Made by a program: the position numbers and the translations under genes | The notes under the pieces: generated by a model | Told to the model about the DNA's origin: nothing | The model's database searches: none | Seen by the model: the letters and a program-made list of their open reading frames with translations, nothing else | Shown: positions 1 to 8,223 of the stretch, piece by piece | Layout of the letters: each line of letters opens with the position of its first letter | Position numbering within the stretch: the first letter of the stretch is position 1 | Assembly (NCBI RefSeq): GCF_902459685.1 | Contig: NZ_CABPSF010000003.1 | Location: 1-64,000, forward strand | Source: Pandoraea iniqua | GTDB lineage: Bacteria > Pseudomonadota > Gammaproteobacteria > Burkholderiales > Burkholderiaceae | Direction of reading: 5' to 3' | Length of the DNA stretch: 64,000 nt

Positions 1-425
1 CCTGGACCCGGACCCGGACCGGGCGGCGCCGGATGTGGCCCCGGCTGCGGCGATGGATTGGGTCCGGGGCCCGGCCCCGGTGGCTGGCCGCCGCCGTGGG
101 GAGGTCCCCCGGACGGCCCGCCCGCGTTGGCATGCATCGGCGTGTTGCCACCCGGTGCACCGCCACGTTGCATGCCGCCGGCGTCGGCATTCGGCCCGAC
201 ACCATGTGCCATGCCGCCGCCGTGAAAACCACCGCCGCCACCACCACCGCCATGCAGGCTCGTTCGCGCACCGCCACGGAATCCGAAGCCGAAGCTGTGG
301 GTCGAGACGACGGCGAAGGTGGCCGCGACCGTCAGGCAGATCACTCGCATCGCGGGACCGCTGGCAGGCTTGCGGTGGATCGCCGACGGCGGCGTACCCG
401 GGGGCTGGGAAGTCATCCGGGTCAT
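1..425 (-). CDS. Gly/His/Pro-rich secreted hypothetical protein (partial, C-terminus off window)
   Basis: Reading the minus strand from an ATG at 425 gives an open frame that runs off the left edge without a stop. The first 30 or so residues are polar with Arg/Lys, followed by a hydrophobic segment (VICLTVAATFAVV) that looks like a signal anchor or late signal peptide. The rest is low-complexity: a Gly run with His (HGGGGGGGGFHGGGM), then Met/His/Gly and a Pro-Gly tail. The ATG overlaps the TGA of the DUF2092 gene (ATGA), so the two are almost certainly translationally coupled. No enzymatic domain is visible. Such Gly/His/Pro-rich partners are often envelope or surface proteins, but that is only analogy. 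Confidence 0.6.
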   Translation of the reverse strand, partial: MTRMTSQPPGTPPSAIHRKPASGPAMRVICLTVAATFAVVSTHSFGFGFRGGARTSLHGGGGGGGGFHGGGMAHGVGPNADAGGMQRGGAPGGNTPMHANAGGPSGGPPHGGGQPPGPGPGPNPSPQPGPHPAPPGPGPGP

Positions 426-1324
426 TGGCGGCCTCCCTGTGCTTGTCCAGTCTGTCCGGTCTGTCCCGCCGGACCCTCTTGTGGCGGCCCGGGCGGACGC
501 ATCTCGATACGCTGCGCCTCGGCGGGCACCTGATAGGTGAACGTTCCCGCTGCGAAGGTCGGATTGACGTTCCACCGGTAATTCACGGAATGCCGCGGCC
601 GCGACGGCTGCGTAGTGTCGGTAATGACGAACCGGCAAGGCAGGGGGCGCGAACCTGCCCGAATCCACAATTCCCAGTCGACATCGGGTTGCTGATACGC
701 GTAGTGATTGCACCATTCACCATTCACGCGATCGAGCCCGATGAACAGCGCCGAGCGCAATTGCCCGGCATCGTCAGGGTCCGTGCCCCAATAAAACAGA
801 TCGGCCAGCGGGAGTCCGATGCCGTACTTCTGATCGATATCCCGCGCCAGTGCATCGATGGTCGGCGGCGCGTCGACCCGGCTGTAAAAGCGCTTGCCCT
901 GAGACTCGTCGTAGAGCGTGAACGTTTTGCCGTTATAGACAAAGCCGCGATTGCGCGCTTGGCCGGTGACCACGGCGCGCACCTTATCGGGGCGTTGCAC
1001 CGACATGTCGGTGTGATGCAGAAAGCCCACGTTCTGGCCGGTGCTCAACACCGCGTCGGTCACCGAGTCTGCCGCTACGTGAAAGCGCTGCAAGGTTCTC
1101 AGATAGCGGCTCATTTTCGTGAGCGCGTCAACGGCACCTTGCTGTTTCTCGGGCATTCCCTGCACCGGGAGTGTGCTGTCCGAGGCGGGCGCCTGTGCCG
1201 ACACCGTGTAGGACATCAGTGCAATGGCGGCGGCCGCTCCGAATGTCAGTGTTCGGATGAGTGTCCGTGTAGGCGCACGATCGGGGCGATGGGGAAACGT
1301 TCGTCGGGAAGACATAGATGGCAC
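422..1324 (-). CDS. DUF2092 family exported protein
   Basis: Product of 300 aa. It opens with an Arg-rich n-region and a hydrophobic stretch (LTFGAAAAIALMSYTVSAQA) typical of a Sec signal peptide, with likely cleavage after A-Q-A. The mature part has the DUF2092 hallmarks I recall: an N-terminal helix on 'MSRYLRTLQRFHVAADS', a GQ...HHTDMSVQRPDKVRA strand region, and a fold resembling LolA/outer-membrane lipoprotein carriers. The start is a GTG, chosen because GAGG lies 7 nt upstream; an in-frame ATG at 1315 is poorly spaced. The C-terminus is a Gly/Gln/Pro tail. It is the first gene of a two-gene unit with the Gly/His-rich protein. Function is unknown; a periplasmic lipid or lipoprotein-handling role would be inference from the fold. 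Confidence 0.75.
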   Translation of the reverse strand: MPSMSSRRTFPHRPDRAPTRTLIRTLTFGAAAAIALMSYTVSAQAPASDSTLPVQGMPEKQQGAVDALTKMSRYLRTLQRFHVAADSVTDAVLSTGQNVGFLHHTDMSVQRPDKVRAVVTGQARNRGFVYNGKTFTLYDESQGKRFYSRVDAPPTIDALARDIDQKYGIGLPLADLFYWGTDPDDAGQLRSALFIGLDRVNGEWCNHYAYQQPDVDWELWIRAGSRPLPCRFVITDTTQPSRPRHSVNYRWNVNPTFAAGTFTYQVPAEAQRIEMRPPGPPQEGPAGQTGQTGQAQGGRQ

Positions 1325-1907
1325 TGTGTGACCTCATTCAAAGGGCTGGTGTGAACGGGACGACAACAACGTGCTGGTGCGCTGTGTACGGGCGCGAGGC
1401 GGCGGGGCGGATCAGGAAATATTTGACCCGCACAAATGTACCGGCGGGCCGTGCGGCCGCTGATCCGGGTAGAAACAAGATTAGTGATTCGGATTGCAAA
1501 CTGTCAAGGCGAAACACATCATCCGAACGGATTAAGAATTACGTAACTTCAATGAATGATTTTGTAACAAGTTGTTTCTGCTTTGATTGAAAATAAGTAT
1601 GCATCTGACCTCCATGCATGAATGGTTTATTGATTTTCATCAATCGAATTCAATAAGAGGGCTGTACCTCAAGGCCCATAGGGAAGGCGCAATCCGGCAG
1701 CGCGTAATTTTAATTATTCGAGGGATAAAGGTATTTGGTATGCAAAACAAAATTATCTTGCTGAAGTGAATTATTTTGTTACTATCGCCGGGAAACATTC
1801 GGTAATTGGCACGGGTTGCCCGTCACCGGGAATTTGTTTCGGATAATTAACTATTTGCCGAATTCGAATGACGGATTCTCATTCGGCGATAACAAAAAGG
1901 ACACACC
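1325..1907. promoter_or_regulatory. AT-rich divergent intergenic region
   Basis: About 580 bases without a convincing gene lie between the divergent DUF2092 gene and the periplasmic protein gene. From roughly 1480 onward the base composition drops sharply (many A/T runs such as aattattttgttactat) compared with flanking coding DNA. A perfect FNR-type box lies inside (separate entry). Small open frames at 1318-1590 and 1587-1769 lack plausible ribosome sites and have no recognisable composition. I read the region as regulatory, possibly with long 5' leaders. Confidence 0.5.
1630..1643. promoter_or_regulatory. Perfect FNR/ANR-type box (TTGAT-N4-ATCAA)
   Basis: The 14 bases TTGATTTTCATCAA match the FNR/ANR consensus TTGAT-N4-ATCAA at every conserved position. 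The site lies within the AT-rich divergent region, 264 bases before the plus-strand gene at 1908 and 305 bases before the minus-strand gene starting at 1324. It suggests oxygen-responsive control of one or both genes. The match is seen directly; binding by an FNR-family protein is inference. Confidence 0.55.
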
Positions 1908-2525
1908 ATGAAGCTCACGCAAGCGATGATTCTGGCCGGCCTGTTGTCGCTGGGGCAGGCCGCCTATGCACAGACGCAGGCCGCCCCCCCGCCCGCACCG
2001 ATCGTGCGCGGTGGCGTTGTCGAGTTCCGTACGACACTGCTGAACGTCGACGCCAAGAACCGCACCATTCAGGTTGCCGACGATCAAGGCAAACCGGTGA
2101 CCTTCGTGGTCGGCCCCGAAGTGAAAAACTTCGAACAGATGCGCAAGGGCGACAAGGTCATAGTGGCCTACGAGCGGGCAATCGCCATCTCGGTGGCGCC
2201 GGGCGGCGGCATTCGTAGCAGTGTCGTCACCGAAGAAGCGAACCGTGCCACGCCGGGCAATCGTCCGGCCGCCGATGCGGCGCGCAACATCAAGGTGGTG
2301 GCGACCGTGCAGAAGATCGACCGGACCGCCAACGTCATCACGCTGCGCGGACCGAAGCGCACCGTCGATATCGCCGTGCAGGACCCCTCGCTGCTCAATG
2401 GCGTGAAGGTGGGCGATTCCGTCAATGTGGACTACACCGAAGCGATTGCCGTGGCTGTGACGCAGGCCCCGGATGCGAAACGCAAGTGGATGCCGCCGCC
2501 GCCGCCGCCGGCTCCCAAGCCGTAA
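1908..2525 (+). CDS. Periplasmic two-repeat hypothetical protein
   Basis: Product of 205 aa. Clear Sec signal peptide at residues 1-22 (MKLTQAMILAGLLSLGQAAYA, cleavage after AYA). The mature protein holds two related halves: each has a strand pair of the form 'xxxVDxxxRTIQVAD..GKPVTFVVGPEV...MRKGDKVIVAYERAIAISV' (about 42-95) and 'VQKIDRTANVITLRGPKRTVDIAV....VKVGDSVNVDYTEAIAVAV' (about 130-190). This looks like a duplicated small beta-barrel or OB-like unit. The C-terminus is a Lys/Pro tail. A ribosome site AAAAGG lies 7 nt before the ATG. It has no obvious operon partner. I do not recognise a function; such proteins are usually annotated as hypothetical or copper/periplasmic folding-type proteins without experimental support. 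Confidence 0.7.
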   Translation: MKLTQAMILAGLLSLGQAAYAQTQAAPPPAPIVRGGVVEFRTTLLNVDAKNRTIQVADDQGKPVTFVVGPEVKNFEQMRKGDKVIVAYERAIAISVAPGGGIRSSVVTEEANRATPGNRPAADAARNIKVVATVQKIDRTANVITLRGPKRTVDIAVQDPSLLNGVKVGDSVNVDYTEAIAVAVTQAPDAKRKWMPPPPPPAPKP

Positions 2526-2628
2526 TGGACGCGGCGGACTATCAGTCGGTTTGACCATCGGGCGCCGGTGACACCACCACCGGCGCCCGGTCCCCCCAAA
2601 CGGCAAGCGCCCACGACCGGAGGTCGCC

Positions 2629-3216
2629 ATGGCACGGTCCGCTTTGAAATTCGACGATGCGACATATGCCGCATTGCTCGCCGCCGCCCGCGACGCGGAC
2701 ACGGCAAATCCCCATAACAATCCCGCTTTTCTCGACGCTTTCCTGCACGACGCGTGGTCTGCCGCGCATCGCATTTACGGTGCGCAGACGTATCTGAAGT
2801 TGATGGGGCTGGCCGGCGTGGCACGACGGCCGAGCGCGGGCACCGTGCAAAAGGCCATCGTGCGGGCGCGAACCGCCTACGAAATGCCGGCCGTGCCGAC
2901 ATCGATATCTTCGCCGGCCAATGCCCACGCGGTCTGGGCACAGCAACTCGAGCAGAATCTGGCGAGAGCCATGACATTGCTCGATGCGCTGCCTGACGGG
3001 CAACTCTCCCTCGGGTATGCGAGTGCCGACGTGGCCGATGCGATGCGGCGCGTACAACATCTGGAGCGGGAGAATCTGGAGTTGCGGGCGCGGCTCGCAC
3101 AGATGACTGTCGCAGCCGCTTATGCGCGCGAGGCGCTGGGTGAAACGCTGACCGGCTTCGCGCCGCAGGGGCAGGGACTATCGCGAGCGGGCAACCACGG
3201 TCGGCAAGGTCTCTGA
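2629..3216 (+). CDS. Hypothetical protein, possible KfrA-like DNA-binding/coiled-coil protein
   Basis: Product of 195 aa with no signal peptide. The start is supported by GGAGG five bases before the ATG. Residues about 40-80 are helical and contain 'MGLAGVARRPSAGTVQKAIVRAR', which resembles the helix-turn-helix-like N-terminus of KfrA-type DNA-binding proteins (…RPSVxxVRxAL). Near 140-160 there is a short heptad-like segment (VQHLERENLELRARLAQM) that could form a coiled coil. The last 38 bases overlap the 3' end of the sensor kinase gene on the opposite strand (tail to tail), so the two stops lie inside each other's coding DNA. The DNA-binding idea is tentative; otherwise unknown. Confidence 0.6.
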   Translation: MARSALKFDDATYAALLAAARDADTANPHNNPAFLDAFLHDAWSAAHRIYGAQTYLKLMGLAGVARRPSAGTVQKAIVRARTAYEMPAVPTSISSPANAHAVWAQQLEQNLARAMTLLDALPDGQLSLGYASADVADAMRRVQHLERENLELRARLAQMTVAAAYAREALGETLTGFAPQGQGLSRAGNHGRQGL

Positions 3217-4680
3217 CGATCCGGTGGCGGTGCCTACCGGCCCCGTCGTACCCGTCTGACCCAATGGCCCCATCCCCACCGGGTCGGCAGGTGCTGCCGG
3301 CCCCTTCGACACCGAGAAACCGAACGTATTGAGGCCGCCCGCGCTGTGCGCCCACACGGTGCCACCGTGCATTTCGGCGATGGCCTTGACGATGGCCAGC
3401 CCCAGCCCATGATTCTCGCGGCTGTTGGTGCGCGATGGCTCGGCGCGGTAAAAACGATCGAACAAATGCCGCAGCACGTCGGGCGGAATCGGTGCGCCCG
3501 GATTGGCGACTTCGATGCGCACCTGATCGGCGTCGTGTGCCGATTTGGCCGGTTGAGAAATTCGCACGTCGATGGTGGCGCCCGGGGCGCAATGCTCGAT
3601 CGCGTTCATCACCAGATTCGCGACGGCGCGTCCTACGAGTGCCTTGTTCACATGCGCAAAGGCGCTGCCATGTAGCCGCGCCGCCACCTGCGCCTCTTCC
3701 AGCGGAATTTCCAGAAACTCAAGCGTGTGCGCGGCTTCGCTCGCGATCGACACGCCCGTCAGGCCGGTCGCACGTTCGCCCTGATCGGCGCGTGAGAGGA
3801 ACAGCATGTCGTTGATGATCGTGCGCATGCGGCCCAGCTCTTCCAGATTCGATTGCAGCAGCGCGCGCAAGTCTTCGACCGGCCGGTCGCGCGTGAGCGC
3901 CACTTCGGTCTGCCCGATCAGGATGGTTACCGGCGTGCGCAACTCGTGCGCGACGTCGGCGTTGAACGATTCCAGCCGTTCGTAGGCCCCGTCAAGCCGG
4001 GCGAGGGCGCCGTTGAACGAGTGTGCGAGATCGTCGAGTTCGACCGGCAGCGACCGGGTATCGAGCCGCTGTGAGCGGTTGTCCGGACTGATTTGCGAGG
4101 CTTCGCGCGTGAGTCTCGTCAGCGGCGAAAGACCGAGTCGCGTGACCGAATAGCTGAGCAACAGTACGCCGAGACTGCCGAGCGCCGACAGCGCCGCGAG
4201 CCCGAGGCCGAAGGCGCGCAGCGTGCGCTCGTTGGGGGAATAGCTGGCCGACACCTGAAGCGTCACGGCCGGGCGCGAGCCGTATGGCGGCAAGATTTCG
4301 CGGGTGGTCAGCAAGTCGTCGCCGCCGCCGTCGGGGCGCAGCCGCACGTAGCCGTTCGACAATCGCTTCACGAACATGCCGCCGACCGGCGTACCGAAAG
4401 TAAAGCGCGGGTCGTCGCTCGACACCGCGTAGGTCGTCGTGCCGTCGCGCGGGGTCATGTCGCTCAGCTTCTCGCGCACGATCTGCCACTTCTCGGGCGT
4501 GCCGCCGTGATAGACGATGATGTGCGCGATCTGCGCGCGGTCGTCGAGCGACTCGCGCAGGTGCCGTTCCAACTGCACGCGCAACATCATGTAGAGCGCG
4601 GCACCCACCAACGCGAACACCGATAGCGCCACCACCGCGAACATCGCGGCGAGGCGGCGGGAGATCGAGTGTTTGACCAT
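3178..4680 (-). CDS. Sensor histidine kinase (heavy-metal CusS/IrlS-like)
   Basis: Product of 500 aa, an integral inner-membrane kinase. TM1 spans about residues 11-32, a periplasmic sensor domain follows to about 160, and TM2 is near 160-182, then HAMP. The HisKA H-box is DVAHELRTPVTILIG with the phospho-accepting His. The HATPase_c domain shows the N-box 'NLVMNAIEHC', and G-boxes 'ENHGLGLAIVKAIAEMHGG'. Overall architecture and the periplasmic text match the heavy metal sensor kinase family (CusS, CopS, IrlS). It lies 27 bases after the response regulator gene and closes the efflux operon. Likely it senses a metal or toxic compound and phosphorylates the adjacent regulator. The C-terminal Gly/Thr/Pro tail is not part of the conserved domains. 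Confidence 0.88.
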   Translation of the reverse strand: MVKHSISRRLAAMFAVVALSVFALVGAALYMMLRVQLERHLRESLDDRAQIAHIIVYHGGTPEKWQIVREKLSDMTPRDGTTTYAVSSDDPRFTFGTPVGGMFVKRLSNGYVRLRPDGGGDDLLTTREILPPYGSRPAVTLQVSASYSPNERTLRAFGLGLAALSALGSLGVLLLSYSVTRLGLSPLTRLTREASQISPDNRSQRLDTRSLPVELDDLAHSFNGALARLDGAYERLESFNADVAHELRTPVTILIGQTEVALTRDRPVEDLRALLQSNLEELGRMRTIINDMLFLSRADQGERATGLTGVSIASEAAHTLEFLEIPLEEAQVAARLHGSAFAHVNKALVGRAVANLVMNAIEHCAPGATIDVRISQPAKSAHDADQVRIEVANPGAPIPPDVLRHLFDRFYRAEPSRTNSRENHGLGLAIVKAIAEMHGGTVWAHSAGGLNTFGFSVSKGPAAPADPVGMGPLGQTGTTGPVGTATGSSETLPTVVARSR

Positions 4681-4707
4681 GATGAGCGCTGCGGCAATGC
4701 GCTCGGC

Positions 4708-5382
4708 TTACGCCTCGCGCACCTCCAGCACGTAGCCCATGCCGCGCACGGTGTGCAGCAGCTTGGTGTGGAAGGGCCCGTCGAGCTTGGCGCGCAGGCG
4801 TTTGATGGCGGTCTCCACCACGTTCGTGTGGCTGTCGAAGTTGACGTCCCAGACCAGTTCGGTGATGGCGGTCTTCGACAGAATGTCGCCCTGACGGCGG
4901 GCGAGCACGGAGAGCAACTGAAATTCCTTCGCGGTGAGATCTAGCCGTTGGCCGTCGCGCGTGGCGCGGCGTCCGATCAGGTCGACATACAGGTCACCGA
5001 CCGAAATCAATGTGGATTCCTGTACGCGGGTGCGGCGCGCGAGTGCATGCAGGCGCTCGACCAGTTCGATGAACGAGAACGGCTTGGTCAGGTAGTCGTC
5101 GGCCCCTTCGCGCAGGCCGCGCACGCGGTCGTTCACGTGATCGCGCGCGGTCAGCATGATGACCGGCGTCGACTTGCGCTCACGCAGCGAGCCGAGCACG
5201 GCAAAGCCGTCGCGCTTGGGAAGCATGACATCGAGCACGATCACGTCGTAGTCGAACTCCAGCGCCAGATGCGTGCCTTCTTCGCCATCGAGCGCGACGT
5301 CGACCACCCAGCCTTGCTCGGTCAACCCCGAGCGCAGATAGTCCACCACTTTGTGTTCGTCTTCAACGATCAGTACTTTCAT
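4708..5382 (-). CDS. OmpR/PhoB-type response regulator (CusR/IrlR-like)
   Basis: Product of 224 aa. The receiver domain (1-120) shows the acidic pair 'VEDEH', phospho-acceptor Asp51 in VIVLDVMLPKRDG, Thr in 'MLTARD', and Lys in 'YLTKPFSF'. The C-terminal winged helix (about 128-222) contains 'LTAKEFQLLSVLARRQGDILSKT' and the recognition helix 'TNVVETAIKRLRAKLD', ending in 'HTVRGMGYVLE'. This is the CusR/CopR/IrlR heavy-metal subgroup. A good ribosome site (GGTGAGG) precedes the ATG, and only 9 bases separate it from the outer-membrane factor gene, so it is co-transcribed with the pump it probably controls. Confidence 0.9.
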   Translation of the reverse strand: MKVLIVEDEHKVVDYLRSGLTEQGWVVDVALDGEEGTHLALEFDYDVIVLDVMLPKRDGFAVLGSLRERKSTPVIMLTARDHVNDRVRGLREGADDYLTKPFSFIELVERLHALARRTRVQESTLISVGDLYVDLIGRRATRDGQRLDLTAKEFQLLSVLARRQGDILSKTAITELVWDVNFDSHTNVVETAIKRLRAKLDGPFHTKLLHTVRGMGYVLEVREA

Positions 5383-5391
5383 GTCGTCACC

Positions 5392-6924
5392 TCACCTTTG
5401 CGCATTATACGAGTCAGTGGATGAATCCGACGGCAGCCAGCCGCCGCCTAACGCCTTGACCAACGCAACCGACAACACCAGTTGTTGCCCGCGAATCTGC
5501 ACGTCCTGACGCTCGCTCGCGAGCAGGCTCTGCTGCGCGGTAATCACACTCAAATAAGCGGTCAGGCCCCCCGAGTAACGGTCGTTGGCGAGGCTCAGCA
5601 AGCGCTGCGCATCGACCACGGCCGCATGCGATTCGTGGGCCGCACCGTCAAGCACCGATAGACCGGTCACACCGTCCTGTACTTGCTGGAAGGCGGTGAG
5701 TACCGTCTGCCGGTAATTGGCTTCAACCGCGCGATAACCGGCGCTCGCGTAATCCACTCCCGCCTGCCGGCGTCCGCCGTCGAAGATGACTTGCGAGGCC
5801 GCCGTGCCCAGCGTCCAGAGCAGGCTGGGCGCGGAGAGCAGGTTGGCGAAGTCCGTCGCCTGCCAGCCAATCGACGGGTTGAGCATCAGGCTCGGGAAGA
5901 AGGCGGCCTTGGCGACGCCGATCTGGGCGTTGGCCGCCGCCATCGCCCGTTCGGCGGACGCAATGTCGGGGCGCCGCTGCAACACGTCGCTCGGCACGCC
6001 CAGCGGAATTGCCGGCATCGAGTCGGTCAGCGTGCCGACCGGCACCGAGAACGCCGGGGCGGGCACGCCGACGAGCGCGGCAATCGCATGTTCGTATTGG
6101 TCGCGCTGCTGATGCAGCAGCTTGGCCTGCACGCGCGTGGTGTCGAGTTCCGACTGCTGTTGCAGCACGTCAAGCCCGGAGACGGCGCCCAGATCGTGCT
6201 GCGCGCTGACATAGTCGAGCGCCTTCTGCTGCAACTTGACCGACTCGTCGAGCACGTGAATCTCGGCGTCGAGGGCGCGCAACTGGAAGTAGGCCGTAGC
6301 GAGTTGCGTCGTGAGCACCAGCCGGGCATTGGCCAGATCGTCGCCGGCCTGTTCGGCCGACGCCTGCGCGCCTTCGACCTGACGGCGAATGCGTCCGAAC
6401 AGGTCGGTGTCGTAGTTCACGCCGAGCCCGAGCTGCACGTTGTTCTGCACCGTCGACATCATCGACGACGAATAGCTCGTGAGCGGGCGGTTGGCCGAGA
6501 TGCGCTGACGTGCCAGCCCGAACGACGCGTCGACTTCCGGCAGACGTTGCGCCGACGTACCGGCAAGCGTTGCGCGCGCCTGTTCGTAATGGGCAACGGC
6601 GGCGGCGAGCGTCTGGCTCTGCGCCAGTGCCTGCTTCTCGAGGTCGTCGAGCGCGGGCTCATGGAACGAGGTCCACCAGTCGGGCTGCAACGGCGCGTGC
6701 GACGGTTGCGCCAGCCGCCAGTAGCTGTCGGTTTTCCAGTCAGGCGGCGTGGAGACTTCGGGGCGCTGATAGTCCGGTCCGACGGCGCAGGCGCTAAGCA
6801 GTGTGGCGACGCCCAGCACTACGGCGCTGAGTCGGAAGCCGCGGCGGAGGCTGCGGCCATCGATCGTGCGAGGCGAGCGCTGCTGTACCGCCGGCGTCGG
6901 TGCCACGCGTTCGCTCCCGATCAC
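5392..6924 (-). CDS. RND efflux outer-membrane factor, NodT family
   Basis: Product of 510 aa; TolC-like trimeric outer-membrane channel of a tripartite pump. The lipoprotein box LLSACAVGPDYQRP near residue 45 gives a lipidated N-terminal Cys, the hallmark of NodT/OprM-type factors. Two repeated OEP domains follow (about 90-290 and 300-490), with long coiled-coil helices ('VLDESVKLQQKALDYV', 'DVLQQQSELDTTRV') and the conserved 'GVPSDVLQRRPDIASAERAMAAANAQIGVAKAAFFPS' region. The ATG at 6924 overlaps the stop of the adaptor gene (ATGA). Partner of the upstream adaptor and inner-membrane pump. Confidence 0.93.
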   Translation of the reverse strand: MIGSERVAPTPAVQQRSPRTIDGRSLRRGFRLSAVVLGVATLLSACAVGPDYQRPEVSTPPDWKTDSYWRLAQPSHAPLQPDWWTSFHEPALDDLEKQALAQSQTLAAAVAHYEQARATLAGTSAQRLPEVDASFGLARQRISANRPLTSYSSSMMSTVQNNVQLGLGVNYDTDLFGRIRRQVEGAQASAEQAGDDLANARLVLTTQLATAYFQLRALDAEIHVLDESVKLQQKALDYVSAQHDLGAVSGLDVLQQQSELDTTRVQAKLLHQQRDQYEHAIAALVGVPAPAFSVPVGTLTDSMPAIPLGVPSDVLQRRPDIASAERAMAAANAQIGVAKAAFFPSLMLNPSIGWQATDFANLLSAPSLLWTLGTAASQVIFDGGRRQAGVDYASAGYRAVEANYRQTVLTAFQQVQDGVTGLSVLDGAAHESHAAVVDAQRLLSLANDRYSGGLTAYLSVITAQQSLLASERQDVQIRGQQLVLSVALVKALGGGWLPSDSSTDSYNAQR

Positions 6925-8210
6925 GATTGCGCTCCTTGCGCCTTACCGTTGGCCGCGTCTTCCGACTTCCCGGCGGGCTTGCCACCGGCGTTGCCGCCCG
7001 GTGCGGCCTTCACCGCCAGCGCCTTGGCCTGCACGTGATCGCCGTCGTCGATGGAGTCGCTCGGGTTGATGATGACGCGGTCGGTCGGCGCGACACCGTC
7101 GGCCAATTCGAGCGACTGCCCCAGATCCTGAGCGATCACGATCTTGTGCAGATGCACCACGCCCTGATCGTCCACCACGGCCACGCGCGGGCCTTCCGCA
7201 CGGAACAGCAGCGCATTGGACGGCACGCTCAGATGGGCACGCGCCGCGCTCGGCAGCGCCAGTTGGACGTAAGCACCGGGGCGCAGCTTGCCGTCCGGGT
7301 TGGGCAGCGACGCTTCGATTTGCAACGAGCGCGTGGCCACGTCGATGGCGCCGGACACATGGGTGATCTTGCCTTGGAAGTGCTCGCCGGGCAGTTCGGC
7401 CTGCGTCACCACCACCGGCTGACCCACGGTCACGCCCTGGGCATAGGCCTGCGGCACCTGCACGTAGACGCGCAACGGGTCGGTCTGTGCGAGCGAGAAC
7501 AGCGCGCGGCTGGTGCCGCTGCCCGCATCGATCAGGTCGCCCACGTCGACATTGCGCTGGGTGATCACGCCGTCGAACGGCGCCACGATGCGCTTGAACG
7601 ATTCGAGTTGTTGCAGGCGCTTCACGTTGGCGTCGGCGGCGGCCAGATTGGCGATGCCTTGCGTGTAGGTGCTTTGCCGTTCGTCGAGTTCCTGCTGCGA
7701 GACGGCGTCGCGCTGGCGCAGTTGCTGCCAACGCTCGAGCGACGACTTCGCCAGCCCGAGGCTCGCGTTGATCTGGTTGCGCTGGGCCATCGCCTGCGCC
7801 AGTTCCTGATCGATTTCCGGTGTGTCGAGATCGGCCAGCAACTGACCTTGTTTCACACGGGCACCGATGTCGACATAGCGGCGCAGCAAATAGCCGGTCG
7901 CGCGGGCGTAGATCGGTGACTCGACCGCGCCGCGCAACGTGGCGGGCAGCAGGGTTTCGCTGGCCGAGGTCGTCTCCGGCGTCACGACGCTTACATATTG
8001 CTTCGCGTTCTCTACCGTCACGTTGGCGACGTCGCGCCGTTGCAGGGCGTTCGACACGGTGGTGCGGGCGGCACCGGCGATCAGCAGCACGGCCACGACG
8101 ATCAGTGCGATCTTGGCGCGGCGGAATTCGCCCTTGCGCGGCGGCAATTGCCGTCCGTCGGCGGGGTCGTGCTCGGGAAGGGCCAGTTCGGCGTGATGTT
8201 TCTCGGTCAT
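6921..8210 (-). CDS. RND efflux periplasmic adaptor subunit (HlyD/MFP family)
   Basis: About 429 aa from the ATG at 8210; an in-frame TTG at 8234 would overlap the pump gene and is less likely. A cytoplasmic N-terminus precedes a TM anchor near 33-55 (KIALIVVAVLLIAGAA). Then come the lipoyl half-motifs 'GYLLRRYVDIGARVKQGQLLADLDTPEIDQEL' and 'FDGVITQRNVDVGDLIDAG', separated by an alpha-hairpin ('LAQAMAQRNQINASLGLAKSS…'), a beta-barrel and a membrane-proximal domain. It bridges the RND pump and the outer-membrane factor. The C-terminus is a Gly/Ala/Lys-rich tail with no domain. Confidence 0.92.
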   Translation of the reverse strand: MTEKHHAELALPEHDPADGRQLPPRKGEFRRAKIALIVVAVLLIAGAARTTVSNALQRRDVANVTVENAKQYVSVVTPETTSASETLLPATLRGAVESPIYARATGYLLRRYVDIGARVKQGQLLADLDTPEIDQELAQAMAQRNQINASLGLAKSSLERWQQLRQRDAVSQQELDERQSTYTQGIANLAAADANVKRLQQLESFKRIVAPFDGVITQRNVDVGDLIDAGSGTSRALFSLAQTDPLRVYVQVPQAYAQGVTVGQPVVVTQAELPGEHFQGKITHVSGAIDVATRSLQIEASLPNPDGKLRPGAYVQLALPSAARAHLSVPSNALLFRAEGPRVAVVDDQGVVHLHKIVIAQDLGQSLELADGVAPTDRVIINPSDSIDDGDHVQAKALAVKAAPGGNAGGKPAGKSEDAANGKAQGAQS

Positions 8211-8223
8211 GTCAGTCAACCCA

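Noticed and set aside
35-1354. Long plus-strand open frames covering the DUF2092 gene
   Set aside because: They are Arg/His-rich antisense shadows of the minus-strand gene, with no ribosome site and no recognisable composition.
1318-1769. Two small plus-strand frames in the AT-rich spacer
   Set aside because: No ribosome sites, biased residue composition, and they sit across the divergent promoter region.
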